Shown: positions 1 through 6,253 of the stretch, piece by piece
Layout of the letters: every line of letters begins with the position of its first letter
How positions within the stretch are numbered: the first letter of the stretch is position 1
From: Betaproteobacteria bacterium
Lineage (GTDB): Bacteria; Pseudomonadota; Gammaproteobacteria; Burkholderiales; JAHFRG01
Length of the DNA stretch: 14,677 nucleotides
Assembly: GCA_023258935.1 (NCBI GenBank)
Contig: JAHFRG010000033.1
Location: 1 to 14,677, forward strand
Direction: 5' to 3'
Notes under the pieces: model-generated
What the model was told of the DNA's origin: nothing
Databases searched by the model: none
The model's input: the letters and a program-made list of their open reading frames with translations, nothing else
Made by a program: the position numbers and the translations under genes

Positions 1-2967
1 GGCGGTGATTTTTTCGCCCGCGTCCTGCCGCTTTGCGGCCGCCGCCTGTAGGGCGTGATCGATATAGATGAGGATCACGACACCGATTTCAGCCGCCACC
101 CCGAGCAGCGCGATGAAACCTACCGCTACCGCGACGCTCAGGTTGTAGCCGAGCAAGTACATAAGCCAAATGCCGCCCACCAGCGCGAACGGCACCGAGA
201 GCATCACAATCAGCGTCTCGGTGAGCCGTCTGAAGTTGAAGTACAGCAGCACGAAGATGACCAGGATGGTGAGCGGCACGACGACCTTGAGCTTTTCCTT
301 GGCCCGTTCCATGTATTCGAACTGGCCGCTCCAGGTGAGGTAATAGCCCGCCGGGAACTGGACATTCTCGCGCACCGCCTTCTGCGCGTCGGCTACGTAG
401 CCGCCGATGTCCCGGTCGCGTATATCCACGTAGATGTAGGCCACGAGCAGCGCGTTCTCGGTGCGGATGTTAGGCGGGCCCTTGACCAGCTTTACTTTCG
501 CCAACTGCCCGAGCGGCAGCATCGTGCTGCTCAAGGTTCTGGTTGCCCTGGCATAGAGCGCAGATGAGGCGCCAGCATTCATCGCAGGCGCCGCAGTGCC
601 CGTCGCGGTGGGGCGGCCCCCGCCCATCACGGGCACCAGAACCTGCGTGGCGATCGCCTCCGGATCACTGCGGAAATCGCGCGGGTAGCGCACCACGACG
701 CTATAGCGCTCCAAGCCCTCGACCGTGGTAGTCACCATGTCGCCTCCCAGCGCCGTGGAAATTACATCTTGCAGGTCGCCCACGGCGAGCCCGTAGCGCG
801 CAAGTGCTGTGCGGTCGGGCTCGATGTCGATGTAGTAGCCGCCGGTCAATCGTTCGGCGTAAGCGCTGGTCGTGCCCGGCACCGTCTTCACCACCTTCTC
901 AACCTCCTTTGCCACGCGCTCGATTTCGGCCAGGTCCTTGCCGAATACCTTGATCCCGATGGGGGTGCGAATGCCAGTGGACAGCATGTCGATGCGCGCT
1001 TTGATCGGCATGGTCCACGCGTTCGCAATCCCCGGGAACTGCAGCGCCTGGTCCATTTCGGCGATCAACCTGTCGGTCGTCATTCCCGGGCGCCACTCGC
1101 TCTGCGGCTTGAGGTTGATCACCGTTTCGAACATCTCGGTCGGCGCCGGATCGGTGGCCGTGTTGGCGCGCCCGGCCTTGCCAAACACCGAGGCTACTTC
1201 TGGGAAGCTCTTGATGATCTTGTCCTGAGCCTGCAGAATTTCGGCTGACTTGGTCACCGATAGCGACGGCAGCGTCGAGGGCATGTAGAGGAGCGTGCCT
1301 TCGTTCAGCGCGGGCATGAACTCGGTGCCGAGCTTCATTGCAGGGTAAGCGGTGACACCCAGCACAATCACCGCGGCGAGAATGGTGAGTTTGCGCCAGC
1401 GCAATACCCAGCCGATGATCGGCCGGTAGCCCCAGATGAGAAACCGCACCAGCGGATTCTTGTGCTCCGGCGGGATGCGGCCGCGAATGAACAGCAGCAT
1501 CAGCACCGGCACCAGGGTGATCGACAGTAATGCCGCCCCCGCCATGGAGAAGGTCTTGGTGTAGGCGAGCGGCTTGAACATCCGACCCTCTTGCGCTTCC
1601 AGCGTGAAAACGGGCAGGAACGACACGGTGATGATGAGTAGGCTGAAGAAAAGCGCCGGCCCCACCTCCTTGCATGCGTCGATGATCGCATTGAGACGCG
1701 GAGCGCCGGGCTCGAGCCGCTCAAGGTGCTTGTGGGCGTTCTCGATCATCACGATCGCCGCGTCCACCATGGCGCCGATGGCGATGGCGATGCCGCCCAA
1801 GCTCATGATGTTCGAGTTGAGACCCATGAGCCCCATGACGGTGAACGCGATCAGCACGCCGATCGGCAACATGATGATCGCCACCAGCGCGCTCCGGGCG
1901 TGGAACAGAAACACGACGCAGACGAGGGCGACGATCACGCTCTCCTCGACGAGCGTGCGGTTGAGATTTTTGATGGCGCGGTGGATCAGATCGGAGCGGT
2001 CGTAGACCGCCTGGATCGAGACCCCTTCTGGCAGCCCGCTCGCGATCTCGGAAATCTTAGCCTTCAGGTTGTGAATCACGTCCTGGGCGTTCTGGCCGTA
2101 ACGTGCCACCGCGATGCCAGCCACCACCTCGCCCTCGCCGTCAAGCTCGGTGATCCCGCGTCGCTCCTCGGGCACCAGCTCGACGCGCGCCACGTCGCGA
2201 ATTAGCACCGGCGTGCCGCCCTCGGCCTTGACTACCAGCGTTTGCAGGTCTTCGATGCCGCGCAGATAGCCGCGACCGCGCACCACGTATTCGGTCTCTG
2301 CAAGCTCGACCACACGTCCCCCGACGTCGCGATTGCTGTCGCGGATCACCTGCATCACCTTCATCAGTGGCACACCGTAGGCCTGAAGCAGTCGCGGGTT
2401 GACCGTCACTTGGTACTGCTTGGTGAAGCCGCCGACGCTGGCGATCTCCGAAACCCCGTGCGCTTTGGTGAGCTGATAGCGAATGAACCAGTCCTGGACG
2501 GTGCGCAATTCTTCCAGCGTGCGGTTCTTCGCCAGGACCACGTACTGGTACACCCAGCCCACGCCGGTCGCGTCCGGCCCGAGCGAAGGCGTGACCCCGC
2601 GCGGCAGCCGCCCGGAAACATAATTGAGGTACTCCAGGACTCGCGAGCGCGCCCAGTAGATGTCGGTACCGTCCTCGAAGATGATGTACACGAACGAGGC
2701 GCCGAACACCGAGAGCCCGCGTACCACCTTGGACTTCGGCACTGCGAGCATAGCGGTGGTGAGCGGATAGGTGACTTGGTCTTCCATCACCTGCGGCGCC
2801 TGGCCGGGATATTCGGTATAGATGATGACCTGGACGTCCGAGAGATCGGGGATTGCGTCAACCGGCGTCGTTGAAACTGAATAAACGCCTGCCGCAACGA
2901 CGAAGAACGTCCCGAGCAGGACGATGAAGACATTGCGAGCCGACCATTCGATGATCCGGTTCAGCAT
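1..2967 (-). CDS. cusA: CusA/SilA-type RND copper/silver efflux pump, C-terminus cut by window edge
   Basis: Inner-membrane proton-driven pump that moves Cu(I)/Ag(I) into the CusC channel with CusB. The frame is open for 989 codons from ATG at 2967 to the window edge; the family is about 1050 residues, so the last transmembrane segments are missing. Seen: an N-terminal membrane helix (about 12-31), the fourth-helix motif GAMVDAAIVMIEN with Asp402, and GVAAEIGVV with Glu960. These correspond to the E. coli CusA proton-relay residues D405 and E939. Met562 (LLYMPSTL), Met612 (TEMFET) and Met661 (RIDML) match the E. coli copper-binding M573/M623/M672 with identical spacing. This points to the monovalent-metal class rather than Zn/Co/Cd CzcA. 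Residues 785-815 are an Ala/Thr/Ser-rich insert absent from E. coli CusA. The start lies 1 nt after the cusB stop, so translation is probably coupled. Identification is firm; metal choice is inferred from the motifs. Confidence 0.95.
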   Translation of the reverse strand, partial: MLNRIIEWSARNVFIVLLGTFFVVAAGVYSVSTTPVDAIPDLSDVQVIIYTEYPGQAPQVMEDQVTYPLTTAMLAVPKSKVVRGLSVFGASFVYIIFEDGTDIYWARSRVLEYLNYVSGRLPRGVTPSLGPDATGVGWVYQYVVLAKNRTLEELRTVQDWFIRYQLTKAHGVSEIASVGGFTKQYQVTVNPRLLQAYGVPLMKVMQVIRDSNRDVGGRVVELAETEYVVRGRGYLRGIEDLQTLVVKAEGGTPVLIRDVARVELVPEERRGITELDGEGEVVAGIAVARYGQNAQDVIHNLKAKISEIASGLPEGVSIQAVYDRSDLIHRAIKNLNRTLVEESVIVALVCVVFLFHARSALVAIIMLPIGVLIAFTVMGLMGLNSNIMSLGGIAIAIGAMVDAAIVMIENAHKHLERLEPGAPRLNAIIDACKEVGPALFFSLLIITVSFLPVFTLEAQEGRMFKPLAYTKTFSMAGAALLSITLVPVLMLLFIRGRIPPEHKNPLVRFLIWGYRPIIGWVLRWRKLTILAAVIVLGVTAYPAMKLGTEFMPALNEGTLLYMPSTLPSLSVTKSAEILQAQDKIIKSFPEVASVFGKAGRANTATDPAPTEMFETVINLKPQSEWRPGMTTDRLIAEMDQALQFPGIANAWTMPIKARIDMLSTGIRTPIGIKVFGKDLAEIERVAKEVEKVVKTVPGTTSAYAERLTGGYYIDIEPDRTALARYGLAVGDLQDVISTALGGDMVTTTVEGLERYSVVVRYPRDFRSDPEAIATQVLVPVMGGGRPTATGTAAPAMNAGASSALYARATRTLSSTMLPLGQLAKVKLVKGPPNIRTENALLVAYIYVDIRDRDIGGYVADAQKAVRENVQFPAGYYLTWSGQFEYMERAKEKLKVVVPLTILVIFVLLYFNFRRLTETLIVMLSVPFALVGGIWLMYLLGYNLSVAVAVGFIALLGVAAEIGVVILIYIDHALQAAAAKRQDAGEKITA

Positions 2968-2968
2968 G

Positions 2969-4342
2969 TCAATGCCCCTTGTCCACCTGGGCCGCGTTTG
3001 CCGGCGCGGGCTTCGCAGCGCCAGGCTTTGTTTGAACACTGTCGTGGCCGCTGTGCCCGCCGAACGTTTCGAGCGCCGCCCTGAGGTTGCTTTCGGCATC
3101 GATCAGGAAGTTGGCTCGTACGACGACCTGCTCTCCCGCTTGCAGGCCTTCCATTACTTCAATGTAGCCGTCGCCCCGCATGCCAAGTTTGACCGTGCGC
3201 GGCTCGAACAGCCCCTCGCCGCGCCGCACCAGGACTACTTGGCGCGCGCCGCTGTCAAGCACTGCCGATTCCGGCACCGCCAGCACCTTGCCGCGAGCGT
3301 GGCCGGAAACCAGCTCGACGTTGGCAAACATCGCCGGCTTGAGCAGGCCGCCGGTGTTGGCGAGCTCGATGCGCACCTTCGCGGTACGGGTCTCGGTGTC
3401 GATGGTCGGATAAAGGAACACCACCTTGCCCGAAAAGGTCTTCTCGGGATAGGCGACGATCCGGAGTTTCGCCTCCTGGCCTAGATGCACCAGCCCGACA
3501 TCCTGCTCGGAGACATCAGCGAGCATCCACACCGAGGATAAGTCGGCGATCTCGAACAGAACCTCTCCGGGCATGAAACGCATGCCCTGAACGCTCGGCT
3601 TCTGCAGCACGACCCCATTGGCCGCGGACCGGTAAGTGAGCAGCCGGCGCGGTTTTCCCTCCTGCTGCAGCGCCTGAATCTCCTGCTCCGAGATTTCCCA
3701 GTTGCGCAACCGCCGCAGCACGCCGTCGGCCAGGCGCTGCATCACGGCCTGCGCTTCGAGGCCACTGTCCTTCAGGTCTTGGGCGCCTCGCAGCGCGATC
3801 AGGTATTCCTCCTGCGCGGCCACGAGATCCGGGCTGTAGACTTCCATCAGCGGCTGGCCGCGGGCGACCGGCTGGCCCGTCGTGTTGACGTAGAGCTTTT
3901 CGATCCAGCCCTCGAACCGCGGCGCCACTTTGTACAGCAGCCGCTCATTCGCCTGAATGGTGCCGACCGCGTGAACCATGCGGTGCAGTTCGCGCGGTTC
4001 GGCAGGCTCGCTTCTCACGCCGAGAAGCTGTACCTTGTCCAGCCTGATCTTCACCGTGCCGGCGGGCGTTTCAGACTCCGGCTCCTCGCCTTCGTAGACC
4101 GGGACATAGTCCATGCCCATGGGATCCTTCTTCGGCACGGGCGAGGTGTCCGGAAGCCCCATCGGGTTGCGGTAGAAACGAATCTTGCGTTCCTTCTTCG
4201 CGCCCGGGCCTGTTCCACCGACAACGCCCTGGACTACCTCGTGCGGCGCCTGCACCGCGCCTCGCATTCCCATCCAGTAACCCGCCGCAACTCCTGCAGC
4301 CGCAACCAATGCGGCGATTCCGATCCATGCCGTTCGATTCAT
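2969..4342 (-). CDS. cusB: CusB-type periplasmic adaptor (membrane fusion protein) with N-terminal metal-binding segment
   Basis: Periplasmic adaptor joining the RND pump to the outer-membrane channel and, in the Cus family, handing Cu(I)/Ag(I) to the pump. It has 457 residues. An N-terminal membrane anchor or uncleaved signal (about 5-23) is followed by a heavy-metal-binding segment (about 54-84) containing RNPMG and KKDPMGMDYVPVY. That segment has Met61, Met75 and Met77 and none of the cysteines seen in many related domains. Then come barrel-sandwich/lipoyl-like parts (PRFEGWIEKLYVNTTGQPV, about 141-159), a helical hairpin (about 170-215), and beta-barrel and membrane-proximal domains. The tail (GGHSGHD to the terminal KGH) carries three histidines. 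The gene lies 37 nt after cusC and 1 nt before cusA, as an operon member. The start has only a weak upstream purine stretch (AGGCGGA). The family is certain; the copper/silver role follows from its partners. Confidence 0.94.
   Translation of the reverse strand: MNRTAWIGIAALVAAAGVAAGYWMGMRGAVQAPHEVVQGVVGGTGPGAKKERKIRFYRNPMGLPDTSPVPKKDPMGMDYVPVYEGEEPESETPAGTVKIRLDKVQLLGVRSEPAEPRELHRMVHAVGTIQANERLLYKVAPRFEGWIEKLYVNTTGQPVARGQPLMEVYSPDLVAAQEEYLIALRGAQDLKDSGLEAQAVMQRLADGVLRRLRNWEISEQEIQALQQEGKPRRLLTYRSAANGVVLQKPSVQGMRFMPGEVLFEIADLSSVWMLADVSEQDVGLVHLGQEAKLRIVAYPEKTFSGKVVFLYPTIDTETRTAKVRIELANTGGLLKPAMFANVELVSGHARGKVLAVPESAVLDSGARQVVLVRRGEGLFEPRTVKLGMRGDGYIEVMEGLQAGEQVVVRANFLIDAESNLRAALETFGGHSGHDSVQTKPGAAKPAPANAAQVDKGH
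2975..2979 (-). promoter_or_regulatory. Ribosome binding site of cusA inside the cusB 3' end
   Basis: On the minus strand AGGGG lies 7 nt before the cusA ATG at 2967 and within the last codons of cusB. It fixes the cusA start and supports translational coupling (stop and start arranged as TGACATG). Confidence 0.6.
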
Positions 4343-4379
4343 GATTCCGCCTGTTCTCGCATAATTTTCGTTGACCGAT

Positions 4380-5681
4380 TCAAAACAGCGTCTTCCCGGT
4401 GAGCAGGTCGATCTCCGCCAGTGCCTTGTTGTAGTTCGATAACGCCGACGCGTAGCTGACCTCGTAATTGAGCAGCGTCATCTGGTTGTCTAGCAGCGTC
4501 AGAAAGTCAACTCGATTGACCCTGTAGGCGGCGAGCGATGACTCCACGGCAAGCCGGGCCTGAGGCAGGATGCCGGTCTCGTAAAGCCGTGCCGACCGAA
4601 GGCTTTGTTCAGCATTGGCCACCTGCTGGCGCAGTTTCGACGACACCTCGTTCTGTTGCGCCTGGTACATGTCCATCGCCTGGTCGCGCATCGCGATCGC
4701 CTCCGCGACCCGCGGGTCGCGCTTGCTTTCACGCCAGACAGGGAGATTGACGGCGACCGTGAAGCTCACCATGTCGTCGCGGCTCATGCCGTCAAGTGTC
4801 TTGTCTCGCTGGCCGTAGGAGAACTTTACGTCGAAATCCGGATAGTAGTCCTTGCGCGCCAGATCAATGACCCTCCCGTTGCGAGCGATCAGGCTCTGCA
4901 GCCCCAGGAGTTGCGGACGTTCCTTGATCGCCGTCTCGCGCAACAGCTCGAATTGCAACGCCACGTCGCGAAGACGAAGCGTCGCCGGCACAGGCGCGCC
5001 GGCTTCGGGTCCGCGGCCGAGGGCGAGGATCAGCTCCGCCTCGATCGCCCGGCGTTCGCGGCCGAGCTTGATCAGCTCATCCGCCATCCTCGACAACTGG
5101 GTTTGCGCCTTGAGCACATCGGCCTGGTTTCCCTGGCCGACCGCGTAGCGCGATTCGGAAATTTTCATGAACTGCTCAAGGACCTGTTTGTTCTTTTCCA
5201 CCAACCGCGTCGATTCCACGACCAACGCGAGTTCGAAGTACGCGGCCTTGACATCGCGCAGCACCCGGTTGATGGTTTCCTGGTAGGCGTAAGCGACCGA
5301 CTCCGCGTCCTTCGCGGCGACGTCCTGCCGCAAGCCGCGCTTGCCGGGATAGGGAAATTTCTGCGACAGACCGAGCATTTTCATGGTCATGTCTTCGCGA
5401 TGGAAGGTCTGTGATGCCGATGTCAGCGGTGCGTTGATCACCCCCGCTTCAAGCATCGGATCGTCGAGCGCTCCTGCAGGCGATACGCGATGCAGCGCCG
5501 CCTCGCGTTCATTTTTCGCCGCCCGGATCTCCGGGTTGTTGCGCGCCGCCTCGGCCAGGAGTTCCTGCAGTTGCGTATCGCGACTCTCCTCGGGTGCTGC
5601 GCGCACTCCCGTGGACGCCACCGCGAATAGACTTAACGATAACCAAATGAGCGCAAGCTGCGCCCGGATGTTGAATGACAT
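4380..5681 (-). CDS. cusC: CusC-like TolC-family outer-membrane efflux channel
   Basis: Outer-membrane trimeric channel through which the CusBA complex would expel metal. It has 433 residues, within the usual 420-480 range. A signal peptide is evident (basic start, hydrophobic core, ending about VRA at residue 28). The mature part begins with the typical helical repeat (LLAEAARNNPEIRAAKNERE), and the two-fold repeated long coiled-coil helices of the TolC superfamily follow (for example VEKNKQVLEQF and RQQVANAEQSLRSARLYE). There is no cysteine at the cleavage site, so unlike E. coli CusC it does not appear to be a lipoprotein. GGAGG lies 4 nt before the ATG. The gene follows the small secreted protein gene by 66 nt and precedes cusB. 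Family assignment is firm. The name CusC rather than another HME-RND channel rests on the neighbouring pump. Confidence 0.92.
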   Translation of the reverse strand: MSFNIRAQLALIWLSLSLFAVASTGVRAAPEESRDTQLQELLAEAARNNPEIRAAKNEREAALHRVSPAGALDDPMLEAGVINAPLTSASQTFHREDMTMKMLGLSQKFPYPGKRGLRQDVAAKDAESVAYAYQETINRVLRDVKAAYFELALVVESTRLVEKNKQVLEQFMKISESRYAVGQGNQADVLKAQTQLSRMADELIKLGRERRAIEAELILALGRGPEAGAPVPATLRLRDVALQFELLRETAIKERPQLLGLQSLIARNGRVIDLARKDYYPDFDVKFSYGQRDKTLDGMSRDDMVSFTVAVNLPVWRESKRDPRVAEAIAMRDQAMDMYQAQQNEVSSKLRQQVANAEQSLRSARLYETGILPQARLAVESSLAAYRVNRVDFLTLLDNQMTLLNYEVSYASALSNYNKALAEIDLLTGKTLF

Positions 5682-5708
5682 GATGCCTCCGCAAACAAAA
5701 TACAGATT

Positions 5709-5724
5709 CGCCGCATGTGCGGCG
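5709..5724 (-). terminator. GC-rich hairpin between the small Cys/His gene and cusC (possible attenuator or processing site)
   Basis: CGCCGC (5709-5714), a 4-nt loop ATGT, and GCGGCG (5719-5724) form a perfect 6-bp stem, or 7 bp if A-T closes the loop. On the transcribed minus strand it is followed a few bases later by the T-rich run TGTATTTTGTTT. It sits in the 66-nt gap upstream of cusC. It could partially terminate the transcript or stabilise the 5' end of a processed cusCBA mRNA. The T-run is not immediately adjacent, so strong intrinsic termination is doubtful. Confidence 0.4.
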
Positions 5725-5747
5725 CCCGGAAAATGCTTAAGCGGAAG

Positions 5748-6113
5748 CTAATTCAGGAAACAGCAGAAAAGGATGGTTTGCGGAGGATCGGTATGTGCAA
5801 CAAACCGTGCAGGCACGGCTGGCGCGGCGGCCGCTTCAAACAAGTCAAGCTGCAGTACCGGCAGGGTTGCTGCGGGCATGGCAGGTATTTCATAAGCGCC
5901 GGAAGTTTGATTTGCTTCTGTGCAGTGTGTGAGACAAGCGTTGGGGTTGAATTTGTCTGCCTGATGGCAAGCCGCGTCCGCGGCCGGGTTAAAAGCACCG
6001 CCAGGCGCTGAAGCAGGAAGCATGCAGGCGTGCGCAGCTAAGCTTAACTGGGCGAATACCATCAGTCCCAGGGTAAGGCGGGAGACGATTGATAAAATAC
6101 GCCGTTTGCTCAT
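5748..6113 (-). CDS. Small secreted Cys/His-containing protein heading the Cus operon
   Basis: 121 residues of unknown function. An N-terminal signal peptide is clear: basic MSKRR, then a hydrophobic stretch to about residue 29 ending AHA before Cys30. This fits signal peptidase I cleavage; the lipobox match is poor. The short mature part carries Cys30, Cys49 with His50, a CLTHC cluster (60-64), and a C-terminal FCC pair (117-118) after TDPPQTI. The middle is Ala/Pro-rich. Small secreted proteins of this layout, with a conserved DPP...FC ending, recur next to copper-efflux operons in betaproteobacteria as I remember them, which favours a periplasmic metal-binding role. That role is inference. 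GGAAG lies 4 nt before the ATG. It is the first gene of the operon, 66 nt before cusC. No better-known family is recognised. Confidence 0.75.
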   Translation of the reverse strand: MSKRRILSIVSRLTLGLMVFAQLSLAAHACMLPASAPGGAFNPAADAACHQADKFNPNACLTHCTEANQTSGAYEIPAMPAATLPVLQLDLFEAAAAPAVPARFVAHTDPPQTILFCCFLN

Positions 6114-6142
6114 GTCACTTCCGGTAGTCTAACTGCGACCTT

Positions 6143-6171
6143 ACTGTAGCCGCTTTGGTTCCATATGGCAA
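6143..6171 (-). promoter_or_regulatory. Candidate sigma-70 promoter for the Cus operon
   Basis: On the minus strand TTGCCA (6171-6166) and TACAGT (6148-6143) are separated by exactly 17 nt. The -10 element lies 29 nt before the ATG of the small Cys/His gene. The -35 overlaps the 8-bp palindrome CCATATGG (6161-6168). The 17-nt spacer differs from the stretched 19-20-nt spacer of MerR/CueR-type promoters, and I see no recognisable CusR or CueR box. Confidence 0.4.
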
Positions 6172-6174
6172 TGC

Positions 6175-6203
6175 TTTTCCTTGAAATGCTTATCCACTAT
6201 GAT
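6175..6203 (+). promoter_or_regulatory. Weak candidate promoter for argA
   Basis: TATGAT (6198-6203) is close to the -10 consensus. A poor -35 (TTTTCC, 6175-6180) stands 17 nt upstream. The -10 lies about 50 nt before the chosen argA ATG and overlaps an imperfect dyad at 6186-6209. No sequence resembling the E. coli ARG box was seen. Confidence 0.25.
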
Positions 6204-6209
6204 GAGCAT
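6186..6209. repeat. Imperfect 9-bp inverted repeat between the divergent Cus operon and argA
   Basis: ATGCTTATC (6186-6194) and GATGAGCAT (6201-6209) pair with one mismatch around a 6-nt centre. The 24-bp element lies between the two divergent promoter candidates and covers the argA -10, which is a reasonable place for an operator. No known regulator site matches it. Confidence 0.35.
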
Positions 6210-6253
6210 AAAAACCCAAACAATTGGCTGTATTACCCTGTCTCCGTTTAACT

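Noticed and set aside
541..615. Possible frameshift in cusA at the divergent stretch
   Set aside because: Codon-by-codon reading shows one continuous frame with conserved sequence resuming on both sides, so it is an in-frame insert and not a frameshift.
899..1675. Long minus-strand open frame (258 codons) within the CusA gene
   Set aside because: It lies in another frame of the same strand as cusA. Its translation is low-complexity and His/Arg/Ala-rich without family features, while the cusA frame matches known RND motifs throughout.
2242..3484. Plus-strand open frames of 186-210 codons opposite cusA and cusB
   Set aside because: They are antisense shadows created by GC-rich codon usage; no SD, no recognisable domain, and the opposite strand is clearly coding.
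4605..5414. 269-codon plus-strand open frame opposite cusC
   Set aside because: Shadow of the TolC-family gene. The translation (rich in His, Arg and Leu) has no motif and the real gene on the other strand is complete.
6143..6171. CueR/MerR-type copper promoter
   Set aside because: The best -35/-10 pair has a normal 17-nt spacer and I could not find the CueR-type dyad between the hexamers.
6186..6209. ArgR operator at the argA promoter
   Set aside because: The dyad does not resemble the TGAAT/ATTCA arms of the E. coli ARG box.
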